Part shown: one piece after another, positions 35,496 through 44,505 of the stretch
How positions within the stretch are numbered: the stretch's first letter is position 1
Layout: each line of letters opens with the position of its first letter
Assembly: GCF_003443655.1 (NCBI RefSeq)
Contig: NZ_CP031941.1
Location: forward strand, 6,275,001-6,339,000
Length of the DNA: 64,000 nt
Reading direction: 5' to 3'
DNA from: Nostoc sphaeroides
GTDB lineage: Bacteria > Cyanobacteriota > Cyanobacteriia > Cyanobacteriales > Nostocaceae
Program-made: the position numbers and the translations under genes
The notes under the pieces: model-generated
What the model was told of the DNA's origin: nothing
Databases searched by the model: none
Seen by the model: the letters and a program-made list of their open reading frames with translations, nothing else

Positions 35496-35957
35496 ATGGC
35501 AACTTTTACAGACCGCGATCAACAGATTCAAAAGCTGCATGAACTAATCAAAAATATTGATTATGGTATGTTTACCACAGTCGATGATGATGGCAGTTTG
35601 CATAGTTACCCCATGTCAAAAAGTGGTGAGATTAACTCTGAAGCTACACTCTGGTTCTTTACTTATGCTGGTTCTCATAAGGTGACTGAGATTGAACACT
35701 ATAAGCAGGTAAATATTAGTTTTTCGTCACCCGAACAGCAGCGATACGTTTCTATCTCAGGTTCAGCAGAACTCGTAAAAGACCGCAACAAGATGCGAGA
35801 GCTATGGAAGCCGGAACTTCAAACCTGGTTTCCTAAAGGACTGGACGAACCCGATATTGCTTTGCTTCAGGTGAATATTAGCCAGGTTAATTATTGGGAT
35901 AGTGCATCGAGTTTCAAACCACAAACAATTAGTTTTTTGACACCATCACGCATTTAA
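35496..35957 (+). CDS. pyridoxamine 5'-phosphate oxidase-like (general stress protein 26) family
   Basis: A 153-residue split-barrel flavin-binding protein: QKLHELIKNIDYGMFTTVDD, then LHSYPMSKSG, LWFFTYAGSHKV and YVSISGSAEL follow the PNPOx-like family order. These proteins bind FMN or related cofactors and several are stress-induced; the substrate is unknown. It is a single gene with normal family length. Confidence 0.88.
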   Translation: MATFTDRDQQIQKLHELIKNIDYGMFTTVDDDGSLHSYPMSKSGEINSEATLWFFTYAGSHKVTEIEHYKQVNISFSSPEQQRYVSISGSAELVKDRNKMRELWKPELQTWFPKGLDEPDIALLQVNISQVNYWDSASSFKPQTISFLTPSRI

Positions 35958-36095
35958 GATGACGCACACGGACGACCATCACCAGGGTTTTTAATCTCTT
36001 ATCTCTGTGTTCTCTGTGCCTCTGCGGTTAAATAAATTTCAAACCACAGAGAGCGCTGAGATTATAAAAACTATATTTACTGCTATATATTACCG

Positions 36096-38018
36096 CTATT
36101 GGATCAAAATTATGCAAGATTGAACTTTGGTAGAAAGGGTTTTTTGAAGCCCTTGCTCAACTTTGCTAATCAGTTTATCAAAAGCCTCTTGATCTGCTGT
36201 CAATTGTTCTTGAAGAACTTTTTCTAACTCAGGTTTTATTTGCTCACACATATCATCGATTTTTTTGTCACTCAAAAAACTAGAACGAACCCAACTAGGT
36301 ACATCCACATTTGTCTTGATTACTTCTTGAACACTCTTACGATTTAGCTCCATTCCTGCCGCCATAACCGAAGCGCCATATACTAGGGCGATAGGCCAGG
36401 TTAAATGTCCAGTTAATATTAGAGTGATGATGCTAGCTACAGTACCTCCACCAATTACTACATTGACAATAAAGCCCACTGTCTCAGCCAGAATAGCATC
36501 TCCAATTCGTAGCTCTGGGTTAACAAAATTTGGGTCAATACTATCCTGGAACCTTAAGCTGCTTCTAGGTATCTGAAACTTTCGACAGATTGGATCGGTT
36601 TGTGCGGCTAAATCTGGTTGGATTTTATTGCTAAACCAAGAAGCACATTGATTATTAATTATCTGCACGGCGCGTTCGCTTTTGAGCCACTGTTCTGCCC
36701 GACTGATCAAAGCTGTTTCCAAATCGGCTAAAGTTCGTATTTTGTTTTTTTGCCAATCTTTTAAAGCTGGTTTAACTGCGTTGACAATCAAGCCATCTGT
36801 CAAAGGGTTAGTTAATGATTCGATTAACTCCGGGATATGCCTTTGAATCAAACCTTTAAGCGTATTCGAGCTAAATAGTTTGTTGACTTCTTCCTTAAAA
36901 GCAGCAGCACGCAGATCCCATCTTCCTACTCGTGCTAAACCCAGTGCAATGCACCGTTCCGGTTCTGGATCGGGGCGAAGCAGCGTTTCTGGTTCGGGAA
37001 ACATTTCTTGACAAAGCAAGTGCGTAAACTTCATGCGAGATGCACCGCCAGTCATCAGCAAAAGTTTCGGTACAATTCCAAGTTTTTCTAGCTTTTCTTT
37101 CGCCTCGGTTAAAGAGTCGCTAAACGATCGCACCCAACTATGATGCCCTAGTTCTGGTAAAGGCTGGTTTAAAATTTCCTCCATCATCAATTTATTGACT
37201 TGGGGAATAAAATAAATCTGTTCGTTAATCGACTCGAAGCCACGCGCAAAGGATTCAGGATCGCTGTATAGCTGTTCATTTGAAAAGTAATCTTCTTTAG
37301 CTTTGCGACAAGCAAGTTCACAACGAGCTTGGTGATGGGGATATTCCTGAAATACTTTTTCGAGTAATGCTTTTTGTTCGTGGTTGGCGAGAGTCCGGGC
37401 AAAAATAGCTTTGTCAATTAGGGATGCACCTAAAGTATTACTCCCGAAATCTATGGGTATCTCTTCTAAGCTCTTAACCAGAGTAAAATCTGTGGTTGAA
37501 GAACCAATATCGACAATTAACACCGATGCAACAAGTTTGTCATACTCCAACTTCCCGGCTTCTTTGGCTTGCATGAAAGCAGCCCGCGATTCGGGTACAA
37601 CATTTATTTGGGGAATACCAGCTTCTTGAAGTAGCTTTTGGTATTCTATGCGATCGCTAATTGACCATCCTGAAGGGCAACCTATGTAAAAATAGCTACT
37701 TTCTCCACCTTCAAGTTGTTTGCTTTCTTTCAAAAGGCGGTAGTAGGTTGCTACAAAAGTGCTAATTGTTTCCCGATATTTGGGATCGTTGTTAGGTTTT
37801 TGCTTGAAAGAAATTGTTAGTTGGGTAACGCCAGCTTGAATTAATGCTTGTTCGCCGACAAGATAACCTAATTTAGGATGCCAACCAAGGGCTGTAATTT
37901 GGTTCTTCTTGTTATTAATCTCCAACATCTGGGGGGGGTCGATGCTTTCCACGATCGCTTTAGCTACAGCCGTTTCACCGTGCCCCAAATCAAAACCGAT
38001 TGTTTCTAAAATTTCCAT
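36096..38018 (-). CDS. Hsp70-like ATPase with C-terminal membrane hairpin
   Basis: A 640-residue protein of the actin/Hsp70 fold. Phosphate-1 FDLGHGET (9-16), phosphate-2 VDIGSSTTDFTLV (169-181), and the adenosine motif LLLMTGGASRMKF (about 327-339) are all recognisable. There is no Hsp70 substrate-binding domain. Instead, a helical region follows and two hydrophobic helices lie near 520-565 (ETVGFIVNVVIGGGTVASII and HLTWPIALVYGASVMAAGM). A charged helical tail ends the protein. So it is an Hsp70-type switch attached to a membrane. It lies 14 bases after the preceding gene of the same strand (38033-38938), clearly an operon. The function is unknown. Confidence 0.82.
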   Translation of the reverse strand: MEILETIGFDLGHGETAVAKAIVESIDPPQMLEINNKKNQITALGWHPKLGYLVGEQALIQAGVTQLTISFKQKPNNDPKYRETISTFVATYYRLLKESKQLEGGESSYFYIGCPSGWSISDRIEYQKLLQEAGIPQINVVPESRAAFMQAKEAGKLEYDKLVASVLIVDIGSSTTDFTLVKSLEEIPIDFGSNTLGASLIDKAIFARTLANHEQKALLEKVFQEYPHHQARCELACRKAKEDYFSNEQLYSDPESFARGFESINEQIYFIPQVNKLMMEEILNQPLPELGHHSWVRSFSDSLTEAKEKLEKLGIVPKLLLMTGGASRMKFTHLLCQEMFPEPETLLRPDPEPERCIALGLARVGRWDLRAAAFKEEVNKLFSSNTLKGLIQRHIPELIESLTNPLTDGLIVNAVKPALKDWQKNKIRTLADLETALISRAEQWLKSERAVQIINNQCASWFSNKIQPDLAAQTDPICRKFQIPRSSLRFQDSIDPNFVNPELRIGDAILAETVGFIVNVVIGGGTVASIITLILTGHLTWPIALVYGASVMAAGMELNRKSVQEVIKTNVDVPSWVRSSFLSDKKIDDMCEQIKPELEKVLQEQLTADQEAFDKLISKVEQGLQKTLSTKVQSCIILIQ

Positions 38019-38032
38019 ACCCTTATTGTCTA

Positions 38033-38938
38033 TTATTCTCTAGCAGAGGAATACGCTGGTTCAATTACCCTACCGCGCCGAATTAAGCGATCGCCTTTTA
38101 ACAAAGCCGGAGTTAAAGTTACATGATCTTTGGTATCGGGGTCGATACTTGGCTCAAAGTCAAAATAATTGCGATCGCTGTGCGGGTCATTTGGCCGATA
38201 AATTTGAGCGTTAATTCCCTGAGACATTAAAATCTGTGGTAGAAGTTTTGCAAGTTCATAAGCCATTTGGGGTTTATCAAGTTTTGATGCGCCCATTAGC
38301 CTTTGCAGAAAATTTAATAACTCTGGCAGTTCTTCTATTGCTAAGTCGCCTTCATGTTTATTCCATTCTTCTACTCTAGCTACTGCTAGGTCGATAGTGT
38401 TGAGAGCATCGCCAAGATGATCTAAAAATACTTTGCTATCAACCCGGAGCAGATGTTTAGGTAATTCCAATAGCTCTGAAGATATAGAATTTTGCTGGCT
38501 TTTTAACTCAAGTTGAAGCACAACTTCTACCCCTAGAAGTAGAGATGTTAGTAAGATAGCCATCCATGCACCTGGGCTAGTTTTAATTAAAGAGAACAAC
38601 GAACCTAAGATGCCTATATAAATTAGTCCCTTTAGCAGTTTTAGGATTAATCTGCTGGAAAAAAGGTTTGTACTTGGGTTAGTAAATTGCTTTTGCTCTG
38701 TTGGATCAATTTGAGAATAGTTAGCCGCAGCAAGAGTAGCGATGGACTGCCGCAGCGTATCTAAGAAAAAGGAAGCCAGACGAATTTGAGCCAGATTAAG
38801 TTTTTCAATGTAAATTCTTTCGAGATTATCAAGTCGATTTTGAACCAACTTAACTATCTCCTCAATATTGGTTGTGTTATCAATATCTGTCTGAAGTTGG
38901 TTGCGTTCTTCGCTAAAAAGTGAACTGATAGTTTTCAT
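38033..38938 (-). CDS. hypothetical membrane protein, partner of the Hsp70-like ATPase
   Basis: A 301-residue protein. The N-terminal part is a long coiled-coil-like helix (residues 1-75), two hydrophobic helices follow at about 103-145 (LLKGLIYIGILGSLFSLIKT, WMAILLTSLLLGVEVVLQLE), then a helical domain. The C-terminus contains a beta-rich DHVTLTPALLKGDRLIRRGR segment. I recognise no family. It has its own start 76 bases into the operon upstream region and is directly followed by the Hsp70-like gene, so the two products probably form a membrane complex. Confidence 0.75.
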   Translation of the reverse strand: MKTISSLFSEERNQLQTDIDNTTNIEEIVKLVQNRLDNLERIYIEKLNLAQIRLASFFLDTLRQSIATLAAANYSQIDPTEQKQFTNPSTNLFSSRLILKLLKGLIYIGILGSLFSLIKTSPGAWMAILLTSLLLGVEVVLQLELKSQQNSISSELLELPKHLLRVDSKVFLDHLGDALNTIDLAVARVEEWNKHEGDLAIEELPELLNFLQRLMGASKLDKPQMAYELAKLLPQILMSQGINAQIYRPNDPHSDRNYFDFEPSIDPDTKDHVTLTPALLKGDRLIRRGRVIEPAYSSARE

Positions 38939-39214
38939 TGCGTTGACTAAGACTTTAAAGTTACTAATAAGGTGAAATGAGCAGACAACTGCTTATTTAA
39001 ACCTGTAATCTACATGATGACTGATGTAATTAATCTAAGTTGTGTAGTTCCAGTATTTTTTGGCTGGAAAATTGCGCTCAATGTTATCTAGAAATCTTGC
39101 ATATAGTTGAGATCACACGTAGACTGCTGATGAGGCAGTTTCACTGGAGCCTTTGAAGGCTAACCATTGTCTAACCATTGATTGCAAATTACACCCATCA
39201 GAAGGAGGAGCAGA

Positions 39215-40006
39215 ATGTTTATCTGCGTCATTGCAGACTACGGTACAGGAGATCCGGCATTTACAGAAGTCACACAACGTCTGCTGATGGCTTCTCCCCA
39301 TGCCCAAATTCATTTGCTTTCGGTTCCAGCATTCAGTACCTTAGCAACGGGATTTTGGATTGCCCAACTAGGACTCAACCCAGGCCCTAGCGATCGCCTA
39401 ATTTATCATAACTGTGCGCCTCGTCAAGATGATCCTGAAGCCCGTCGAGACAATGAAGGTGAAGGACTAACTTATGCTCTTTTATCCAATGGTGTAAAAG
39501 TAGTGGGTGTGAATGCAGGCTACACCCTCTCCTTTATCAAAGACCATACAAAGGAGTTGCGAGTAGTCAACGTTTCTCGTGGTGGTTCGCAGTTTCGCTC
39601 ACGGGATGTCTTTCCTCCGGCGGCGGCGGCCATTATGAATGAAGATTTTAGCCTTCTGGGAGATAATCTCAAGAGTGAGCAAATCCCAGATGTTCCACCA
39701 GATCGAATTGCCTGGATTGATGGCTACGGCAACATTAAAACAACTATTGGGGCGCATACACTGAACTTGGAGCCTCAAAGCAAGATCGTAATCCGAATTG
39801 GAGATGTAGTCAGTGATGCAGTGTATTCTGATGGCAGCTTCAAAGTGTCTGAAGGGACTTTAGCTTTTGCTCCTGGTAGTTCCGGTTGGTCAAGAGGCGA
39901 TTCAGGAGAACCATTGCGCTTTTTAGAATTGTTTCTGCGAGGAGGGAGTGCTTGGGAACGCTTTGGTCGTCCCCGTGTGAATCAGCAAGTAACTCGAATT
40001 GCTTGA
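39215..40006 (+). CDS. SAM hydroxide adenosyltransferase family protein (DUF62)
   Basis: A 263-residue protein of the SAM hydrolase / SAM-dependent halogenase superfamily. Family motifs: DYGTGDP near the N-terminus, RGGSQFRSRDVFPPAAAAI (the family form is F.GRD.F.PAAA) and DGYGNIKTTI (D.FGN..TN). It would convert SAM and water to adenosine and methionine; halogenation is unlikely for this subgroup, but I cannot prove that. The start was set to ATG 39215 because of the strong ribosome site AAGGAGGAG 5-7 bases upstream, giving MFICVIADYG. Confidence 0.85.
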   Translation: MFICVIADYGTGDPAFTEVTQRLLMASPHAQIHLLSVPAFSTLATGFWIAQLGLNPGPSDRLIYHNCAPRQDDPEARRDNEGEGLTYALLSNGVKVVGVNAGYTLSFIKDHTKELRVVNVSRGGSQFRSRDVFPPAAAAIMNEDFSLLGDNLKSEQIPDVPPDRIAWIDGYGNIKTTIGAHTLNLEPQSKIVIRIGDVVSDAVYSDGSFKVSEGTLAFAPGSSGWSRGDSGEPLRFLELFLRGGSAWERFGRPRVNQQVTRIA

Positions 40007-40049
40007 ACTATCTGCGCTTACCTGAAGGTTAACTAGCGAATACGGGAGT

Positions 40050-40287
40050 GTGTTGTCAGATAAGGTAATACGGTTCAGTTAAGGCTTAACTTTTTGTTAA
40101 AGTTAATTCTTTTAACGAACCGCCAAGAACGCCAAGAACGCCAAGGAAGAGAGAGAAAAATAAATTCGCTACATTTGTAGGGGCACAAGGCCTTGCACCC
40201 TTACGTAACCGGGACGCTTACGCGAACGCGCAGCGTCCCGCAGGGATGGGATATTTTTTTAACTTGAAGTCCCTTATCTGACAACAC
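40050..40287. mobile_element. 238-bp MITE with 16-bp perfect TIRs
   Basis: Ends GTGTTGTCAGATAAGG (40050-40065) and CCTTATCTGACAACAC (40272-40287) are perfect inverted repeats. The interior includes a GC-rich palindrome (GGGACGCTTACGCGAACGCG ... CAGCGTCCC). The right end contains the AACTTGAAGTCCC text shared with the MITE at 32634-32767. No reading frame is carried. Confidence 0.85.
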
Positions 40288-40368
40288 AGTTTATTTAAGC
40301 ATTTCTTCCTTCTCTTTCTTCTCTTCTCTTCCTTGGCGTGCTTGGCGTTCTTGGCGGTTCGTTAAAAA
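40110..40368. repeat. CGAACCGCCAAG inverted-repeat pair
   Basis: TTTTAACGAACCGCCAAGAA ... AAGGAAGAGAG at 40110-40154 faces its complement TCTTCCTTGGCG ... GGCGGTTCGTTAAAA at 40326-40368. A related pair in the opposite arrangement is at 60889-61055. The right arm lies outside the MITE at 40050-40287 and the left arm inside it, so the two elements interlock. Confidence 0.75.
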
Positions 40369-40393
40369 ATTTAGCTTAGGTATTGAGTAACTC

Positions 40394-41056
40394 TCACAAT
40401 AATCCCCGATAGCGAATAAAAACCAAAATCACCGCCCACGAACCCAACGCGACTTTGACTGCAACCAAAATATTCAGCAAAGGGACAATCCCCCCACTCA
40501 AAAGTGCGCCCATTTCCCCGTGTGGTAACTCCACTCCAGCCAGAGTTATAGCCGCCAGTACAATGAAAACAAGAACCGAAACCTTCTCCCATGTAGCGGC
40601 GTGGTAGCGCTGGTAAATCTCTTGCATCCACTCCGGTGAGGAGGTAATGGCAATCAACCCGATCGCAGTTCCGCCCGCTACCCCAGCCGCAAAACCACCG
40701 CCAGGGCTGAGATGCCCCCTAATAGCTAGTTCAATACTTACCATCGCAGCAATAGTTGCTCCCAGACGCGCCAGCACAATGGATGGTTGATCGGTGAAAC
40801 GATAGATCGCGCAGGACGGCTGTTCATTGGCTAGCAAAAAGTATGCACCCATAATTGCGATCGTAAATACCACCACCTCGAAGATCGTGTCATACAACCG
40901 ATTCCTGAGAATGATCACTGTTACCGCATTGGGCATACCACCATCTTTAACAATCGATTCAACGATCGAGAAATCCGGTACAACTGGCGCTGAATTCGGC
41001 AAGACGAGCATTTTTATAAACAGCGCTATCCCTGCTGCAATGTAGATCCATTTCAT
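40394..41056 (-). CDS. mnhB: Mrp antiporter subunit B-like protein
   Basis: A 220-residue membrane protein, the last gene of the Mrp operon. The C-terminal half carries the MnhB/MrpB signature (GHLSPGGGFAAGVAGGTAIGL) with three to four helices; the N-terminal part resembles an added MbhE-like segment (NAVTVIILRNRLYDTIFEVVVF), as in fused MrpA tail plus MrpB arrangements. It overlaps the preceding gene by four bases. Mrp complexes exchange external H+ for internal Na+. Confidence 0.85.
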   Translation of the reverse strand: MKWIYIAAGIALFIKMLVLPNSAPVVPDFSIVESIVKDGGMPNAVTVIILRNRLYDTIFEVVVFTIAIMGAYFLLANEQPSCAIYRFTDQPSIVLARLGATIAAMVSIELAIRGHLSPGGGFAAGVAGGTAIGLIAITSSPEWMQEIYQRYHAATWEKVSVLVFIVLAAITLAGVELPHGEMGALLSGGIVPLLNILVAVKVALGSWAVILVFIRYRGLL

Positions 41057-41622
41057 TTATGCTTCTCCCCTTCAGCTGGTGTATTTACATAACTCAGGAT
41101 TGTCGCTGGTGATGCAAGTTCGGTTTGCATAATCTCATAGATGCGTTTTACCCTAATGGCGGTGTGATAAAACTGTTTCTCGTCCTCACTGGTTGCGTGG
41201 CCTTGTTCTCGTCTGACACAAGTTGCATGGACTTCTTTATCCATCAGCGCCCGTTCCAAAGCTTGGGTATTTGGGTAGGGAACCAGTTCTAGACGCATCT
41301 GGCGTTTGCGAAAAATTGTGCGTAAGTCATCCATCAGTTGCCCAAAATGCTGTTCGTTATCTCCCTCGTCTTTGACCAACCCAAGACGCATTACTAAGGA
41401 TGAACGCACTGCCACCGCATAAAGGGTAATTGCCAGCATAGTACCCACCAATGCTTCGGTTAAAGCAACATCTGGCGCTCCTAAAACCGCATATACCATT
41501 GCCGCCACCGCTCCCAATATGCCGCGAATTACCAGCGCATGGTATGGATTGACCTGAAATACCACCATACATGCAGCCAACGGCAACAGGGCAATGATGA
41601 TATAGAGATAGCTATCGTTCAT
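41053..41622 (-). CDS. DUF4040 / MrpA C-terminal-like subunit
   Basis: 189 residues from ATG at 41622, chosen because GAGGGTAACT precedes it. Three to four hydrophobic helices (YIIIALLPLAACMVVF, ALVIRGILGAVAAMVYAVLG, ALTEALVGTMLAITLYAV) with APDVALTEALVG are the MbhD/DUF4040 signature found in the C-terminal part of large MrpA. A soluble tail of about 100 residues follows, which is not part of that domain. It overlaps mnhG by 11 bases and mnhB by four. Confidence 0.8.
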   Translation of the reverse strand: MNDSYLYIIIALLPLAACMVVFQVNPYHALVIRGILGAVAAMVYAVLGAPDVALTEALVGTMLAITLYAVAVRSSLVMRLGLVKDEGDNEQHFGQLMDDLRTIFRKRQMRLELVPYPNTQALERALMDKEVHATCVRREQGHATSEDEKQFYHTAIRVKRIYEIMQTELASPATILSYVNTPAEGEKHK

Positions 41623-41893
41623 AGTTACCCTCGCTACTAGAACAGTAAGCCAATACATACCCCAGCACTGTATTCCAGATGGCTAAGGAGATGAGAGCGA
41701 GGATGAGCAGCGGCCATCTACTGGGTATCTTTAAGAGCAGCCCGATAATGATACTCATCGAGCCAAGGGTGTCTGCAACCGAAAGACTATGGAGTTTGAA
41801 TAATAGCGATCGCTTGCCCAACAGAGGAAAGGTTCCCCAAAACCAGAAAAAAAGTCCTAAACTTATGCAGATATAACTAAAAAAGTCAATCAT
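41612..41893 (-). CDS. mnhG: Mrp antiporter subunit G
   Basis: A 93-residue protein with three hydrophobic helices (FFSYICISLGLFFWFWGTF, LGSMSIIIGLLLKIP, LLILALISLAIWNTVLGYVLA), the size and spacing of MnhG/MrpG. KLHSLSVADTLGSM matches the family's KLHA...TLG region. It overlaps mnhF by four bases (ATGA type). Confidence 0.88.
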   Translation of the reverse strand: MIDFFSYICISLGLFFWFWGTFPLLGKRSLLFKLHSLSVADTLGSMSIIIGLLLKIPSRWPLLILALISLAIWNTVLGYVLAYCSSSEGNYER

Positions 41894-42171
41894 ACTTCAT
41901 TCATTCGTTTGATAACATGAGCAAGCAACATTAAGCCAGCATTTCCCACACTTAGGATAATGACTCCGACAACACCAATCATCCAATCATCACGGAAGAC
42001 GGATACCACCAGGATCATGATTGAAGTTTTGGTGGCAAAACTAGCAAATGCGAGCATTTTTTGCCAAATATCATCATCTTGCCATGCCTCATACATGGGG
42101 ATGAGCATTGCCAGAATCATGGCAATCAATACTAGATTCAGCATCATACTTTTCTCCTCCGTCGCACCCAA
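41890..42171 (-). CDS. mnhF: Mrp antiporter subunit F
   Basis: A 93-residue, three-helix membrane protein in the MrpF position. The first helix MMLNLVLIAMILAMLIPMYE is followed by a short loop and two more helices. It overlaps mnhE by 28 bases at its start and mnhG by four at its end; the stronger start may be MMLNL a few codons in. Confidence 0.83.
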   Translation of the reverse strand: MGATEEKSMMLNLVLIAMILAMLIPMYEAWQDDDIWQKMLAFASFATKTSIMILVVSVFRDDWMIGVVGVIILSVGNAGLMLLAHVIKRMNEV

Positions 42172-42533
42172 TGTACTTCGTACCAGCCGGCTTCGTGGTA
42201 TTTCAAAACAATGGTTTTTGGTGTAAAGGTAATTAAAAATATATCTAGGAATACAAGCCCTGGTGTACGTCCTGGTTTAACTCGTTCCATCGTTATCTCT
42301 TCGTATTTATGGGGGCGGAGGATGATTTGAAATGCCTCCATATACGCCTGTGGAATCGCTACTATAATTTCACCCAGCACACGCAGCCAATCTTTTAATG
42401 ATTCCCTTGCTGTTTTACCACCCGGTAATAGAAGTGCGATGGTGATGCCAATGATGATATTTGCCACACTGAAATCGGCAGTGAGCAAAAACCAGATAGT
42501 CAGCCGCAATATTAGATTTAAATACCCAACCAT
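42144..42533 (-). CDS. mnhE: Mrp antiporter subunit E
   Basis: A 129-residue protein with N-terminal helices (LILRLTIWFLLTADFSVANII) and the MrpE-like tail LVFLDIFLITFTPKTIVLKY (family: ..TPGT). It overlaps the mnhD stop by 16 bases. Order and size fit mnhD-E-F-G. Confidence 0.87.
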   Translation of the reverse strand: MVGYLNLILRLTIWFLLTADFSVANIIIGITIALLLPGGKTARESLKDWLRVLGEIIVAIPQAYMEAFQIILRPHKYEEITMERVKPGRTPGLVFLDIFLITFTPKTIVLKYHEAGWYEVHWVRRRRKV

Positions 42534-43957
42534 GCAAATCCCTTCCAGAACAATAGGATTAAAATCAGACTCATGACACCGATTAAATGGTCAAATTGTT
42601 CAAGCACACGCGGCAGCTTGAGTATTGAGTGTTTAAAAATTAGTAAATACGCCAACCATCCAATGCCGATGGTTGCGAGGGGTTTAATGATATTCTCAAC
42701 GGTATACGCCTCGTAATACGCAATATTAGCTAGGAACAGCCCACCGATTAACAGAATGATGGCTGCCCAAAAACCAGGCTTTACCTCTGCTTTTCCCCCA
42801 CGCGGCAGAAATATGAATTTGGCAAAGGATATTGCTGTTCCAAGGGCGGCAATATTCATAGCGATCGCTTGCCAAGGCAGCAAATTCTTCGTTGTCAACA
42901 CCTTCGCCCCAAAGCCGGACAGCAAGGGAAAACCGGATATTGAGAAGCTGGCTATAACTAAGGCAATCCAAACTGGGGCAGCGATCGCTTGATGTTGCAG
43001 TTCCTTGAAATTGCGACTTGGTAAAGCCCCGGTAATTAGAAAAAGCGCCGATTTTACCAATCCGTGTGTCAGCGCATAAAAACCACCCACGGACGGCGCA
43101 GCGAGGATAAAGCCCAACTGCGAAACTGTGTGAAACGCCAGCATCCGCTTGGTATCTTTTTCAAAGACTGCATAAAAAACTCCCAAAAGCGCCGTCCCAA
43201 CTCCAAAGGTTCTTACTATCGGATCAACCTCTGCCACCATTAGCGCACACCGCACCAATGGATAGACACCAGCTTTTACCACAACTCCCGACAGCATCGC
43301 CGACACTGGCGTTTCCGATTCGGAGTGAGTCAAGGGCAACCATAATCCTGATACAAAAATTCCTCCTTTTGTCAAGAGTCCTAAAAAAATCAGGGCAAGG
43401 GCTTCTGGAGGTGCTACGCGCAAACCTTCAAAACTAAAGGAATGATGCGCCTGATAGACCAGCACCGCGCCAACCAGATAAAAAAGCATTGCCACGTTGC
43501 TGATAAACAGATAGCGTAAGCCAACCCAAATTGATCGGTCAGTCCGGGGATAGGCAATCAACAGAAACGCAGCAATACCACTCACCTCTAACGCCACGTA
43601 TAAACTGATCAAATCCGCACAAGCAAACGCGGCATTGATACTGCCATGCAAAATGATCAGTTGCGCGTAAAAAAAAGCTGTCTTCTCGCTGTGCCAACAG
43701 TAGAGGATGACTGCTGCCGTCACCAGCGCATTAGTTAAGATAAAGTAGGCGCTTAATTGATCGACTGTTAAAATAACGCCAAAATTATCTAGTAACTGTA
43801 GTGTCAGTGGCGACTGAGTGAGAAATAGTTGCAACGCATATCCTGCGGAAGCGAAAGCTACAAACAGTGCGAGGTATTTGTCAAGTTTGGGGAGGAGATA
43901 AATGACGAACCCCAAAAACAACGGTAGTGCAATCCATGCGATCGTAATATTACTCAT
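42518..43957 (-). CDS. mnhD: Mrp antiporter subunit D (proton-translocating, NuoN/M-like)
   Basis: A 479-residue polytopic protein of the proton-conducting transporter family, with about 14 helices. Conserved features include ALEVSGIAAFLLIA (ion-path Glu in helix 5), GLLTKGGIFVSGLWLPLTHSE (key Lys) and HTVSQLGFILAAP (Lys/His region). It overlaps mnhC by four bases. It is the main ion-moving subunit here because a full-length MrpA is not encoded. Confidence 0.92.
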   Translation of the reverse strand: MSNITIAWIALPLFLGFVIYLLPKLDKYLALFVAFASAGYALQLFLTQSPLTLQLLDNFGVILTVDQLSAYFILTNALVTAAVILYCWHSEKTAFFYAQLIILHGSINAAFACADLISLYVALEVSGIAAFLLIAYPRTDRSIWVGLRYLFISNVAMLFYLVGAVLVYQAHHSFSFEGLRVAPPEALALIFLGLLTKGGIFVSGLWLPLTHSESETPVSAMLSGVVVKAGVYPLVRCALMVAEVDPIVRTFGVGTALLGVFYAVFEKDTKRMLAFHTVSQLGFILAAPSVGGFYALTHGLVKSALFLITGALPSRNFKELQHQAIAAPVWIALVIASFSISGFPLLSGFGAKVLTTKNLLPWQAIAMNIAALGTAISFAKFIFLPRGGKAEVKPGFWAAIILLIGGLFLANIAYYEAYTVENIIKPLATIGIGWLAYLLIFKHSILKLPRVLEQFDHLIGVMSLILILLFWKGFAWLGI

Positions 43958-44289
43958 GGCGTGTTATTCTTCTCGATTTCGTTGCTTTCCAAAGTCGGAT
44001 TATCTCGTGCCAACTTCATAACGCCGACTAGCATTAATGCCTGAATCGAAAAACCGATCACAATCGCCGTCAATATGACCGCCTGGGGAACCGGGTCGGC
44101 GTATCTGATATTTTTGACGTTGGAAATAATTGGTGTGAATAAGCCATTTCGTGATGCAATTAGCACGTAATAGGCGATAACCCCGGTACTCATGACATCC
44201 ATAGAGATGATCTTCATAACAAGGTTTTTTTTAAGGATGATGCCGAAAAATCCGCAAAATATTGTTGCGAATATACACGCTTCTAACAC
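43954..44289 (-). CDS. mnhC: Mrp antiporter subunit C (NuoK-like)
   Basis: About 111 residues from a GTG at 44289 (MLEACIFATIFCGFFGIILK), chosen because it gives the usual MrpC length and AACAGG lies upstream; a much longer frame opens at 44394 but its first 35 residues look non-coding. Three helices and NLVMKIISMDVMSTG (NuoK-like) are visible. Overlaps mnhD by four bases. Confidence 0.88.
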   Translation of the reverse strand: MLEACIFATIFCGFFGIILKKNLVMKIISMDVMSTGVIAYYVLIASRNGLFTPIISNVKNIRYADPVPQAVILTAIVIGFSIQALMLVGVMKLARDNPTLESNEIEKNNTP

Positions 44290-44505
44290 GGAAATTACCT
44301 GTTGGATAAGGATTAAAAAAGAGGAAAAGGGGCAGGGAGCAGGGGGGATAAAACAGAATTGGGATTTGACATTTCGGCTACGCTCAGTGACCACTTCACC
44401 TGTAGCTTGCTTCCCCGCAGGGGTACGAGAACCACTAGTAGAGAAGGGGTGGGGTCATTTCCCCTTGCTCCCTGCCCCCTTCCCCCTGCCTCTTCATTTG
44501 CAGCG

